A stretch of 36,770 nucleotides of DNA. Origin: Gammaproteobacteria bacterium (GTDB lineage Bacteria; Pseudomonadota; Gammaproteobacteria; Steroidobacterales; Steroidobacteraceae). The first letter of the stretch is position 1. Every line of letters starts with the position of its first letter. The position numbers and the translations under genes are program-made. Under the pieces are notes generated by a model that searched no databases, had not been told where the DNA came from, and saw only the letters and a list, made by a program, of their open reading frames with translations. The DNA is taken from the NCBI GenBank assembly GCA_020029535.1, contig JAIBJM010000019.1, positions 1-36,770 on the forward strand. Direction: 5' to 3'. Positions 18,661 to 28,344 of the stretch are shown in pieces.

Positions 18661-19368
18661 TCAGGCTGGCTTTGCGCCGCCCCGGACCCGTTCAGTCGCC
18701 AGCCGCTTCAGTTGATCCGCAATGCGCTGCCGGGTGGCGGGCAGATCCTGCTTTCCGGCGTCGAGATCGGCAATGGCCGCCAGTATGGCAGCGGCCTCTT
18801 CCCTGTGCAGCTCACCCACCTTCACGGCCACGATGCGTTCGCGGCCATCGACGAAAATCGAGAATGGCAGCACCAGCTCCATGCCGAATTTCGCAGCGGC
18901 ATCGACGCCATCCTGTTCGCCCACCAGCAGCGGATAGTCGACAGCGGTCTTGTTCACGAAGGCCTGCACGGCGTCGTGAAAATCCACGGCAATGCCGACG
19001 ATCTGCAGCTGCTGTCGGCCATGGCTGCGGTACAGATCGTTCAGCAGCGGAATTTCGCGGCGGCAGGGTATGCACCAGGTGGCCCAGAAATTGATGATGG
19101 TGGGTTGGCCGCTGTACTCCTTCAGGGAACGCAGTCTGCCTTGCAGGTCCTGCAGCTGAATGTCGGGGACCTGTTTGGGCACGGCCTGGCCGGCTGGCTG
19201 ATCCGCTTTGTTGCTGGTATCCGGCGCTGGGGCGGCTGCCACGCTTGCCGCGGCGGGCGGTTCGGCAGGCGTCGGCGGCGGGGCCGCATTGAACTGCCGA
19301 TACAGCAGGAATCCGCCGACGGCGCAGATCACAGCCACCGCGGCCAGTCCCGGCAATGGACGATTCAT
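18661..19368 (-). CDS. TlpA/ResA-like membrane-anchored thioredoxin
   Basis: A 235-residue periplasmic thioredoxin-fold protein. Residues 6-24 form an N-terminal membrane anchor. An Ala/Pro-rich spacer (about 27-62) and a TlpA-like domain (about 65-220) follow, with the redox motif WCIPC at 98-102 in the context INFWATWCIPCRREIPLL. The cis-Pro region reads LPFSIFVDG. Such proteins reduce disulfides in the periplasm, for example in cytochrome c maturation. The start MNRPLPG at 19368 overlaps the stop of the DsbD-like gene by 4 bases (ATGA). That coupling suggests that the DsbD alpha domain is its redox partner, which is an inference. A longer in-frame start at 19464 would lie inside the upstream gene. 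Confidence 0.9.
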   Translation of the reverse strand: MNRPLPGLAAVAVICAVGGFLLYRQFNAAPPPTPAEPPAAASVAAAPAPDTSNKADQPAGQAVPKQVPDIQLQDLQGRLRSLKEYSGQPTIINFWATWCIPCRREIPLLNDLYRSHGRQQLQIVGIAVDFHDAVQAFVNKTAVDYPLLVGEQDGVDAAAKFGMELVLPFSIFVDGRERIVAVKVGELHREEAAAILAAIADLDAGKQDLPATRQRIADQLKRLATERVRGGAKPA

Positions 19369-19997
19369 GTCCCACTCCGCCTGTTCCGTATCAGGCCGCG
19401 CCGGCGCGCGATGACAAAGCCGGCCAATGCAACGATCAGCAGCGATACGGAGGCCGCCAGCCATCGCCAGCGGCTGGCATCGGGCACGGCGTCAGGGGGT
19501 GATCCGGGTGCCGGCAACTGCAGCATCAGCAACGCGGTCTGCGGCGGATAGCACAGGCCGGCGTCAGCGCAGCCCTGGTAAGTGGTCTTCAGTGTCACCG
19601 GCAGCGGAGTTTCGGCGCGGCGGATCAGCGGCAGCTCCACCACCAGTGAGTTGTAGTACACCACCTGCCGGCCGAAGTACTCGTCAGTGTGTTCGGTGCC
19701 CGGCGGCAAGCTGATGGCGCCCAATGCCGGGTCCGCGCCTTCGACGGCGAACTTCAACCGATCGCGATACAGGTAATAGCCGGGGGCAATGATCCAGCTG
19801 AGCTGGATGCGTGTTGCATCCAGCGCCGCCGCCTGCAGCTGGAAAGCCTGCTCGACGGGCAGAAAGTCCCGGTCTTGCCGCTTGCCCAGCAATGCGTCCA
19901 GCTGGGCATGGGCCAGGCCGCCGATGGCCAGCAGGCAGATGCCCAACAACCCGAGAGAATGTTTCTCGAATGACGTAGAAGGTGGTTTGTAGATCAT
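19365..19997 (-). CDS. Stand-alone DsbD N-terminal (alpha) domain with one membrane anchor
   Basis: A 210-residue protein with a signal peptide (about 1-31, ending GLAHA) and a DsbD alpha domain. Similarity to the E. coli DsbD N-terminus runs through FLPVEQAFQL, ATRIQLSWIIAPGYYLYRDRL and TTYQGCADAGLCYPPQT. Cys143 and Cys149 correspond in spacing to the active-site pair Cys103 and Cys109 of E. coli DsbD. After the domain comes a single transmembrane helix (about 173-195) and a basic tail, then the stop. The eight-helix electron-transfer domain and C-terminal thioredoxin domain of full DsbD, which has over 550 residues, are absent. A TlpA-like thioredoxin gene follows, overlapping by 4 bases. 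dsbD beside aroQ is the usual location, so this may be a reduced dsbD. Confidence 0.85.
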   Translation of the reverse strand: MIYKPPSTSFEKHSLGLLGICLLAIGGLAHAQLDALLGKRQDRDFLPVEQAFQLQAAALDATRIQLSWIIAPGYYLYRDRLKFAVEGADPALGAISLPPGTEHTDEYFGRQVVYYNSLVVELPLIRRAETPLPVTLKTTYQGCADAGLCYPPQTALLMLQLPAPGSPPDAVPDASRWRWLAASVSLLIVALAGFVIARRRGLIRNRRSGT

Positions 19998-20092
19998 GAT
20001 TGAATCATTAGAGAAACAAATTCAGTGCAATGTGTGCAAAACTGTACCCGCAGCATAGCGATTGACGCCCCGTTCCGTCATTTCATGCATTG

Positions 20093-20123
20093 CCCTTGAA
20101 AGCTGACAACTCGCCGCTATGAT
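20093..20123 (+). promoter_or_regulatory. Sigma-32-like heat-shock promoter of groESL
   Basis: CCCTTGAAA (20093-20101) is followed after 12 bases by CCGCTATGAT (20114-20123). This resembles the sigma-32 consensus CTTGAAA with a CCCCATNT-type -10 and short spacer. It lies about 80 bases upstream of groES, right for a 5' UTR holding the CIRCE element. Confidence 0.7.
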
Positions 20124-20149
20124 TAGCAGCCATCGATGGTGAGTGCTAA
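20123..20149 (+). promoter_or_regulatory. CIRCE operator (HrcA site) of groESL
   Basis: The consensus is TTAGCACTC, nine bases, GAGTGCTAA. Here the left arm is TTAGCAGCC (20123-20131, seven of nine), the spacer is exactly nine bases (20132-20140) and the right arm GAGTGCTAA (20141-20149) is perfect. It begins at the last base of the sigma-32-like -10 box, so bound HrcA could block transcription start. HrcA itself is not in the window. Confidence 0.75.
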
Positions 20150-20158
20150 CACTCACCA
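20137..20158 (+). promoter_or_regulatory. 5' UTR hairpin overlapping the CIRCE right arm
   Basis: TGGTGAGTG (20137-20145) and CACTCACCA (20150-20158) are exact complements around a four-base loop CTAA. This second dyad shares the perfect right half of CIRCE. In the groESL mRNA it would form a 9-bp stem near the 5' end. Confidence 0.6.
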
Positions 20159-20200
20159 GACAACGATTCCCATTAAACGCACTTTGAAGGAGTGTCATCC

Positions 20201-20494
20201 ATGAAGATTCGTCCTCTTCATGACCGCGTGATCGTCAAGCGCCTGGAAGCAGAGCGCAAGTCGGCCGGCGGCATCGTGATCCCGGACAGCGCCTCCGAAA
20301 AGCCCAGTGAGGGCAAGGTGGTAGCAATCGGCAACGGCAAGATTCTCGAAGACGGCGGCGTGCGCAAGCTCGACGTCAAGGTTGGCGACAAAATTCTCTT
20401 CGGCAAGTACAGCGGCACCGAGGTCAAGGTTGACGGTGACGAGCTGATCGTGATGCGCGAAGAAGACATCTTGGCCGTCATCGAGAGCAAGTAA
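20201..20494 (+). CDS. groES: Co-chaperonin GroES
   Basis: A 97-residue protein, the standard length. Seven copies form the lid of GroEL. It begins [16 protein letters not shown], has the mobile loop around [15 protein letters not shown] (20-34) that binds GroEL, and ends [10 protein letters not shown]. The start at 20201 has AAGGAG eight bases upstream; an in-frame ATG three codons earlier (20192) overlaps that signal and was rejected. It is the first gene of the groESL operon, 12 bases before groEL. Confidence 0.98.
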   Translation: MKIRPLHDRVIVKRLEAERKSAGGIVIPDSASEKPSEGKVVAIGNGKILEDGGVRKLDVKVGDKILFGKYSGTEVKVDGDELIVMREEDILAVIESK

Positions 20495-22147
<1,653 letters not shown>

Positions 22148-22178
22148 GACGCGCAAGCGTTCTACGGTTCAGAGAAAC

Positions 22179-22210
22179 AAAGCCCCCGGTCGGAAACGAC
22201 CGGGGGCTTT
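22179..22210. terminator. Intrinsic terminator between groEL and opgH, probably bidirectional
   Basis: A perfect 14-bp stem closed by a GAAA tetraloop (arms 22179-22192 and 22197-22210) ends in TTTTC on the plus strand and has A residues on the left that read as T on the minus strand. It can end groESL rightward and opgGH leftward. It is the strongest terminator in the window. Confidence 0.92.
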
Positions 22211-22214
22211 TCTT

Positions 22215-24335
22215 TCAATCCGGCAGCTTCGCCAAACGCTCAAGCAGCAGCGCGTCGGCTGCCACTTCGATGCGCTCCGCGCCGCTGAGCCAATCGAGCG
22301 CTTCCCGTAATGACTGTGCCTGTGCGACCTTGCTTTCGGCAGTGAGGCGCTGCGACTGAGGATGGCCGCGTGCATCGCGCGGTCGTTGCAAATTGCCGGC
22401 CAGATGCGCGACGCGTGCAGCGGAATCGCGCGCCAGGTGATGCAAGCCGTCTTTGGGCAGGGGTGCGGTGGCTGCGACAAGTTCGTTGCGGCGTCTGATC
22501 ATGGCGTCCGGCGCGCTCTCTTCCGGGGTGCGAAACACGGACACGTAGCGCAGCCATCGACCCAGCCTGACGCTGCCGCTTGATCGGGACAACGGCACCG
22601 CCAGCATGAGACCCAGTACCGCAGGCGAAAGCCACGCGAGCAACGTCGGCGACAGCAACCAGGCAACGGCTGCGATGACGATGCCGACGAATGTGTGCTT
22701 CCAATGCAGATGCCAGGCGTCGCGCCACGACAGGGCTGCGGCCTCGCGACGCTGTGCGGTCCAGTCCGAATCGCCGCCCGTGAGGATGTCGAACACGTGC
22801 TGCGTTTGAATCAGGATCATGATGGGCGCGTACAGTGCTGACAGCACCAGCTCGAAGACCATGCTCGCGGTCAGACCGATGCTGCCGCCGCTGCCGCGGC
22901 GAATGCGCGCGGTGAACAGAGAGCGCACGAATCCCAGCGTCTTGGGCGCAAGCAGTACCGCCATGCTGAAGACGAACAACGAGACCATGCGCTCGGAATC
23001 GAATACGGGCCAGTTCGGAAACAACTGGAATGAATGGCTGAAGTACTCGGGACGAATCAGCCTGGCCTGCAAGGTGAGCGCAAAGCCGACAAGAATGAGC
23101 AGCAGCCACAGCGGTGACGACAGGTAACTCATGATGCCGATTGCAAGATGCTTGCGACTGGTCCACGTCAGGCCGCGCGCGCGCAGCAACTTCAGGTGCT
23201 GCAGATTGCCTTGCGCCCAGCGGCGATCGCGGATGGCCATATCGACGAGCGAAGGAGGGCCTTGCTCCCACGAGCCCTGCAGATCAGGTGCCATGCGAAC
23301 TTTCCAGCCGGCACGACGCAGAAAGGCCGCCTCAATGAAATCGTGCGAGAGCACATGACCGCCGAATGGCTTGCGCCCCGGCAGCTGCGGCAGGCCGCAT
23401 GCCTGCGCGAAGGCGCTCACGCGGACAAGTGCGTTGTGGCCCCAGTAGTTACCGTCGTCGCCCGACCACCCGGCAACACCGCGTGCAATCACGTTGCCGA
23501 AGACGCAGCTTGCAAACTGCTGCAGGCGCGCGAACAGACTCTGCTGCCCGATCAATGTCGGCACAGTCTGCAACAATGCCAGCTCCGGGTCGGCCTGCAT
23601 GCGCTTGACCAGCGAGACCAGCGTCGCTGCGCTCATCAGACTGTCGGCATCGAGCACGACCATGTAGTCATAGTGCCCGCCCCACCGTTTGATGAATTCC
23701 TCGACGTTGCCGACTTTCCGTCCTGTGTTGTGCCAGCGGCGCCGATAGCGAACCGGCATGACGCCGTTGAGCGCGCGGCGCAGCCGATCGATCGCCATGG
23801 TTTCCGCGATCCATGCATTCGCGCTCGTCGAATCGGACACGATCACGATTTCGAAGTAGCGCGCGGCGCCTGCCTCGTCGAGCGCTTCCGCCATCGCCTG
23901 CAATGCCGCTGTGGTATGAGTCGGCTCTTCGTTGTAGACCGGCATCAGCAGCGCCGTGCGCGACTCGCCCAGCGGTGCCTCGGGTGCGCGTGGCGTCGGT
24001 AGAACGAATCCCGCAACCGCCGAGCTCGCAGCGAAAGCGATCCATCCGAGCGTGACGGCGAAGAAGAAAATCATCACGCCCTGCAGCACAGTCATGTTGC
24101 CGAAGCCCGCGATGCTGACCATCTCCCAGATGCCGTAGCCGGTGATGCCCAGCGTCCCGAGAGTGGAGAGGGCGCGTGCAGGCCAGGTAATCCAGGTGCT
24201 TTGGCCGGCATGTGCAATCTGCTGTTGCACGAGTCGGACATCCTGCGTGGGCATGTCGAGCGGTCGTTCCGGTGGCATCGCGCCACTGGCGAACACGACC
24301 GTCCCGGAATGCGCCGGCTTCAGGTTGCCGTCCAT
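22215..24335 (-). CDS. opgH: Glucans biosynthesis glucosyltransferase H
   Basis: A 706-residue inner-membrane family 2 glycosyltransferase that builds the beta-1,2-glucan backbone of osmoregulated periplasmic glucans from UDP-glucose. N-terminal membrane helices lie at about 55-110. The cytoplasmic GT domain has LLMPVYNEEP (129-138), SDST (167-170), LDADSLM (228-234), HDFIEAAFLRRAGW (332-345) and RDRRWAQGN (370-378). Further helices follow, at about 395-420 and 440-600. It is shorter than E. coli OpgH (847), mainly at the N-terminus. The start at 24335 overlaps the opgG end by 16 bases, showing coupling in the usual opgGH order. Confidence 0.95.
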   Translation of the reverse strand: MDGNLKPAHSGTVVFASGAMPPERPLDMPTQDVRLVQQQIAHAGQSTWITWPARALSTLGTLGITGYGIWEMVSIAGFGNMTVLQGVMIFFFAVTLGWIAFAASSAVAGFVLPTPRAPEAPLGESRTALLMPVYNEEPTHTTAALQAMAEALDEAGAARYFEIVIVSDSTSANAWIAETMAIDRLRRALNGVMPVRYRRRWHNTGRKVGNVEEFIKRWGGHYDYMVVLDADSLMSAATLVSLVKRMQADPELALLQTVPTLIGQQSLFARLQQFASCVFGNVIARGVAGWSGDDGNYWGHNALVRVSAFAQACGLPQLPGRKPFGGHVLSHDFIEAAFLRRAGWKVRMAPDLQGSWEQGPPSLVDMAIRDRRWAQGNLQHLKLLRARGLTWTSRKHLAIGIMSYLSSPLWLLLILVGFALTLQARLIRPEYFSHSFQLFPNWPVFDSERMVSLFVFSMAVLLAPKTLGFVRSLFTARIRRGSGGSIGLTASMVFELVLSALYAPIMILIQTQHVFDILTGGDSDWTAQRREAAALSWRDAWHLHWKHTFVGIVIAAVAWLLSPTLLAWLSPAVLGLMLAVPLSRSSGSVRLGRWLRYVSVFRTPEESAPDAMIRRRNELVAATAPLPKDGLHHLARDSAARVAHLAGNLQRPRDARGHPQSQRLTAESKVAQAQSLREALDWLSGAERIEVAADALLLERLAKLPD

Positions 24336-25927
24336 CGATACAGCCAGGTCTCGGTTGCGGGCTTGTCGCCTCGCATCAATCGCAAACGCAGCTCCGACAC
24401 CTCGGATTCCGGGGTGAGCTCGAAGCTGGCGCGTACAGAACCCATGCGTGGGTTGGGTTGCAACAGGAGGTTGAAGAGTTTGCCGGAGGACGTGCCGACG
24501 TCGATACGCAATCCTTCGGTCGACGTGCCGACGCCCTGGAACTCCACCACGAACAACTTACGCTTGCCGTCCCAGCTTGGCCCGGTTCGGGTCGACATTG
24601 CACGGCCCAGTTCTGGAACCAGCTTCGGCAGCTGGTTCCAGCGCAAACGGTAGGAGATTGACCATGGCTTGCCGGCCGGAATGGGCTGCCTGGGGCGCCA
24701 GAACGCAACGATGTTGTCATTCGTCTCGCGATCGGTCGGAATCTCGATCAGTTGCACCGAGCCTTCGCCCCAGTTGCTGCGCGGTTCGATCCAGGTGCTT
24801 GGGCGCTTCTCGTACTGAGCTTCCAGATCCTGATAGTCGGAGAGCCGGCGCGAGCGTTGCACGAGGCCGAAGCCCTTCGGTGCGACAGAAGTGAAGCTGG
24901 AGACTTGCAGCTGCCTCGGATTCGCCAGCGGACGCCAGACCTGCTCGCCGGAATTCATCATGATCTGCAGTCCATCCGAGTCGTGCACCTCATCGCGAAA
25001 GTCGACGACCCGACTGCGTGCCGTTTCATCGAACATGAACATCGAGGTCAGCGGCGCTATACCGATATTGTCCAGCTCCACGCGCGGGAACAGCGTGACA
25101 TCGACGTCCATGATCGTTTCGGATCCCGGTGTTATCAGGAAGCGATAGGCGCCGGTGGTCGAGGCACTCTGCAGAATCGCATGAATGACGATGCTGCTGC
25201 TGCTGTTCGCGGGCCGCTCGATCCAGAAATGCGTGAATGCCGGAAACTCCTCGCCGGTCGGAGCTGCTGTTCGCAGGGCAAGTCCACGTGCGGACAGTCC
25301 GTATGCGGCACCCTTGCCGACAGCACGGAAGTAGGAAGCGCCCTGAAAAACCAGAAATTCATCCCAGATCGAACGCGAGTTGATGGGTGTTCGAACACGA
25401 AAGCCGGACAACGGGATCGTTGCCCTGGCCAGCTGCTTCGCGACCAGCGGACCCAACAGAAATGCACCCGGCGGCGCAATGATCTCCCGGGCCACGTTCT
25501 TCTCGACGACCGCAATCGAAACCGGATTCTGAAACAGGAAACCGGTGGGCAGGACGTCGACGCGAAACCGCACTGGATCGGCCTGCCAGATCGCATGCCG
25601 TGAATCGACACGGATATCGCGGTACTGATCGTAGGTGATCTGACGAAGGGGCGAATCGCCATTGAGCTGTCTGGCAACATGCGGCTCGCGGGAGAGTCGA
25701 TAGGCCATGTCTGTTACGAGAGCCGGAGTGAAAACGGTGGGAAGCGGTGCCTTCGTCGGACCGTCCTGTCGCATTGCGGCGACAGCGACAGCGACAACGC
25801 AAGCGCAGACGACGAAAATGACACCTGCAAGGATCCCGACCCATGAGGAGTGTCGGCGCGAACTCGCCGGAGAAGTTGCTGCCGCGCTGGACGCGGACAA
25901 GCCCGGAAAAGACGTCAACGACTTCAT
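24320..25927 (-). CDS. opgG: Glucans biosynthesis protein G (OpgG/OpgD family)
   Basis: A 535-residue periplasmic protein needed for synthesis of osmoregulated periplasmic glucans; family members were recently placed among beta-1,2-glucan hydrolases. A hydrophobic segment at about 28-52 is an uncleaved anchor or long signal. It follows SSRRHSSW, which has twin Arg but not a full Tat motif. The MdoG domain runs from about 65 to the end and includes YDQYRDIRV, HAIWQ, FLFQNPV, FTHFWIERP, DFRDEVHDSDGL and WRPLANPRQL. The acidic HDSDGL region is strongly conserved in the family and may hold the catalytic acid. A GAGG precedes the ATG by five bases. Whether this is OpgG or OpgD is settled only by the adjacent opgH. 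Confidence 0.93.
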   Translation of the reverse strand: MKSLTSFPGLSASSAAATSPASSRRHSSWVGILAGVIFVVCACVVAVAVAAMRQDGPTKAPLPTVFTPALVTDMAYRLSREPHVARQLNGDSPLRQITYDQYRDIRVDSRHAIWQADPVRFRVDVLPTGFLFQNPVSIAVVEKNVAREIIAPPGAFLLGPLVAKQLARATIPLSGFRVRTPINSRSIWDEFLVFQGASYFRAVGKGAAYGLSARGLALRTAAPTGEEFPAFTHFWIERPANSSSSIVIHAILQSASTTGAYRFLITPGSETIMDVDVTLFPRVELDNIGIAPLTSMFMFDETARSRVVDFRDEVHDSDGLQIMMNSGEQVWRPLANPRQLQVSSFTSVAPKGFGLVQRSRRLSDYQDLEAQYEKRPSTWIEPRSNWGEGSVQLIEIPTDRETNDNIVAFWRPRQPIPAGKPWSISYRLRWNQLPKLVPELGRAMSTRTGPSWDGKRKLFVVEFQGVGTSTEGLRIDVGTSSGKLFNLLLQPNPRMGSVRASFELTPESEVSELRLRLMRGDKPATETWLYRWTAT

Positions 25928-26064
25928 GCTGCCTCGTTCGCCCTCGTACTCTGTCTGGACACCGGGATCGATGCGTATTGTAGCGGTCTTCGAGCCATCT
26001 CCTGGTGATACTCACATCCATGAGTGGTCGACTTGCATCCGGCACAAGGCGCTGCGCGTGCGCA
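25928..26064 (-). promoter_or_regulatory. Region upstream of opgG
   Basis: This 137-base gap holds a good -10-like TACAAT on the minus strand (25977-25982) about 50 bases from the opgG start. I could not find a convincing -35 box at the right distance. No terminator for the preceding methyltransferase gene is evident. Confidence 0.35.
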
Positions 26065-26961
26065 TCATGCCGGAATGGGCACCGCCGGTTTCCGGAACGC
26101 CACAAAAATGTTGTTGCCGGGCTCGCGCAATGCCGTATAGCTCCAGTTGATCAGCTTGCGCGACAGGCGATGCGCAATGCGGTAAAGCAGGTGCGATCCG
26201 GTGGCATCGGTGACGCTCTCTGACCAGGCGGCCACCTTCGGCTCGATCTCCAGCTCGACGATCTCAATGCCGAAATACTGCCCGAGCTTCCGGTAGGTGT
26301 CGGCCGAGAAATGTCCGATGTGGTGAGGAGGAAGATCGAACGGATCTTCGCGATTCCGCAGCATGGCAGAGTCCGCATTCGGGGTTCCCACCGCGAGCAC
26401 GCCGCCAGGGCGGAGGCAGTCGATGCAGCCCTGGAGGTAGGAGCGCGGATCGATCACATGCTCAAGAACCTGGAAGGTGTATACAACATCGAATATGCCC
26501 GCATTGGATCCGGCGAACTCCTCGATCGTCGTGCAGCTCATCGGATGCCTGGTGACCTTGTTGGCGATGGCCTCCTGGTTCAATTCCAGACCGACCGCGC
26601 CGGCCGCGAGCGGTTCGATACTGCGCAGGAAGTAGCCGCGTCCGCATCCGACTTCCAGGACTTTCGAGGCGGGTTTGATCAGGTTGCGGGCGAGCGGATA
26701 CTCCCAGCGCTCGTCACGGTAATAGTTTGGCCAGGCCGCGCTGAGAAGCCGGTAGAACTCCTCATCGCCGGCAACGGAGACGGGGCGCCAGAAGCGGTAT
26801 CCGGTGTTCCGGCATTCGAACAGATCGATGGTCTGGAGATCGCCGAAGGAGCGCCGGACGTCGGCACGGCATTTCATGTAGTAGGCAGCGAGAATATCGC
26901 GAACGGGAACGGAGTCGATCTTCATAGCGGGCCCGAAAGGGCCGGGGATTTCATCAGCCAT
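26065..26961 (-). CDS. Class I SAM-dependent methyltransferase
   Basis: A 298-residue cytoplasmic methyltransferase. The SAM site is VLEVGCGRGYFL (101-112), followed by GLELNQEA, FDVVYTFQVLEHV and CLRPGGVLAVGTPN, the order expected for a Rossmann-like class I enzyme. The N-terminal part contains a Cys pair (YYMKC, LFECRNTGYRFW) that may be structural. The start at 26961 (MADEIPG) is preceded by GAGAGAGAA; the alternative ATG at 26925 has a short GC hairpin (GGCCC/GGGCC, 26930-26943) just before it and no good Shine-Dalgarno. The substrate is unknown. Its place upstream of opgGH hints at a sugar or envelope target, which is an inference. Confidence 0.85.
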   Translation of the reverse strand: MADEIPGPFGPAMKIDSVPVRDILAAYYMKCRADVRRSFGDLQTIDLFECRNTGYRFWRPVSVAGDEEFYRLLSAAWPNYYRDERWEYPLARNLIKPASKVLEVGCGRGYFLRSIEPLAAGAVGLELNQEAIANKVTRHPMSCTTIEEFAGSNAGIFDVVYTFQVLEHVIDPRSYLQGCIDCLRPGGVLAVGTPNADSAMLRNREDPFDLPPHHIGHFSADTYRKLGQYFGIEIVELEIEPKVAAWSESVTDATGSHLLYRIAHRLSRKLINWSYTALREPGNNIFVAFRKPAVPIPA

Positions 26962-27099
26962 GCCGTTCTCTCTCGTCAACGCGACTAAATGATACAGCCC
27001 CTCTGCGCCGGGTTTGTAGGACCACACGGTGTTGAGGAGTAAGCGCGCGAGAACGTGGAAGCCAAGTACGATATGCCGATTGCAAGACGGGAAGAATCC

Positions 27100-28308
27100 A
27101 TGAAATTCTGGTTAACAGTAATGCTGACGGTATTTGCCTGTCTGGCCGGTGCCGAGGAATCTGCGCAGCCGGTTCTCAGTCTTCACGCGCATACGGAGGC
27201 GCAAGCCCGTGCTTCCCTCGTCACCGTCGAGTTGCTGGTATTCAATCGGGGCGGGCAGGCGCTGGACTATGCGCCGGCGACGGAGCTGGCAGGAACATTG
27301 CGCGCCGGCCCACGCGCATGGGTGGTCACCCTGCATCCCGCCAATCCTGTCAACACGACAGCCATCCAGGCTGGGCAGTTCGCAAGTATTCCTTACAGCT
27401 TCACGCTGCCGGGCGACGCCGCCGGTCGCGTCCTGCTGGAAGTGGCGGGAATACCGGCATTGCAGGTTGCCGTCGATATCCGTCAGGACGAAGCGCCGCA
27501 AGGCAATTCGACAGGATCACTGATGGCAGCGATGAAGCAGCAGGAAGAAAATGCGCCGCCGGCCATGTCGCGCATTGAACGCGCCTTTTCCAACCGGTTT
27601 GGCTTTCACGAACCAATCTATTTCCTGTATGGCGAGAAGGCGCCCGCAGTGAAGTTCCAGTTCAGTTTCAAGTACCGCCTGCTGGGCGAGGACAGCAAGT
27701 TTGGCGCGTTGATTCCGCCGTTCCGCGGTTTCTATTTTTCATATACGCAGCGTTCATTGTGGGACATCGATGCCAGCTCCAGTCCTTTCTACGACACCAG
27801 CTACATGCCAGAGCTGTTCTTTGAGTGGCTCGCGCCGCAGAACAATGCCAAGAAAAGCGGCTTCCGCTGGCTGGGCATGCAAACCGGGATGCAACATGAG
27901 TCCAACGGCAAGGACGGTACCGATTCACGCGGCCTGAACACTGCCTACTTGCGTGCCGCGATGACGTTTGGACAGCTGGATGGATGGCAGTTGCAGCTGA
28001 TTCCTCGGGTATTCACCTACATCGGAACCTCCAGCAACAACGCCGACATCGCCCGATATCGGGGGTACGGTGAACTTCGATTGGCGGTGGGCAGGAATGA
28101 GTCTGTTCAGCTGGCCATCTCGCCTCGCATCGGAACCGATCGTCGGAACGCCAGCATTCAGGTGGACCTGACTCAACCGGTCCGCATTCCACTGATCAAT
28201 CTTGAAACCTATCTGCAGCTGCAATACTTCAGTGGTTATGGCGAAAGCCTGCTCACGTATGACCGGAAGTCGACGGTATGGCGTCTCGGCATGGCATTCG
28301 TGCGTTGA
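27100..28308 (+). CDS. pldA: Outer-membrane phospholipase A with extra N-terminal domain
   Basis: A 402-residue outer-membrane enzyme that hydrolyses phospholipids in the outer leaflet. A signal peptide covers residues 1-18. The C-terminal beta-barrel (about 165-402) carries the catalytic motif QHESNG with His266 and Ser268, and Asn280 in SRGLN completes the His-Ser-Asn triad. Calcium-site context DGTDSRG is present. E. coli PldA has only 289 residues; the added length is an N-terminal domain (about 20-130) of strand-rich sequence resembling an Ig-like or beta-sandwich fold, then a linker. The start at 27100 has GGGAAGA upstream and opens a clean signal peptide; an in-frame ATG at 27055 was rejected. 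Confidence 0.9.
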   Translation: MKFWLTVMLTVFACLAGAEESAQPVLSLHAHTEAQARASLVTVELLVFNRGGQALDYAPATELAGTLRAGPRAWVVTLHPANPVNTTAIQAGQFASIPYSFTLPGDAAGRVLLEVAGIPALQVAVDIRQDEAPQGNSTGSLMAAMKQQEENAPPAMSRIERAFSNRFGFHEPIYFLYGEKAPAVKFQFSFKYRLLGEDSKFGALIPPFRGFYFSYTQRSLWDIDASSSPFYDTSYMPELFFEWLAPQNNAKKSGFRWLGMQTGMQHESNGKDGTDSRGLNTAYLRAAMTFGQLDGWQLQLIPRVFTYIGTSSNNADIARYRGYGELRLAVGRNESVQLAISPRIGTDRRNASIQVDLTQPVRIPLINLETYLQLQYFSGYGESLLTYDRKSTVWRLGMAFVR

Positions 28309-28344
28309 AGCCGCAAGCGCAACCGGGAATCCATGGCGACAGCT

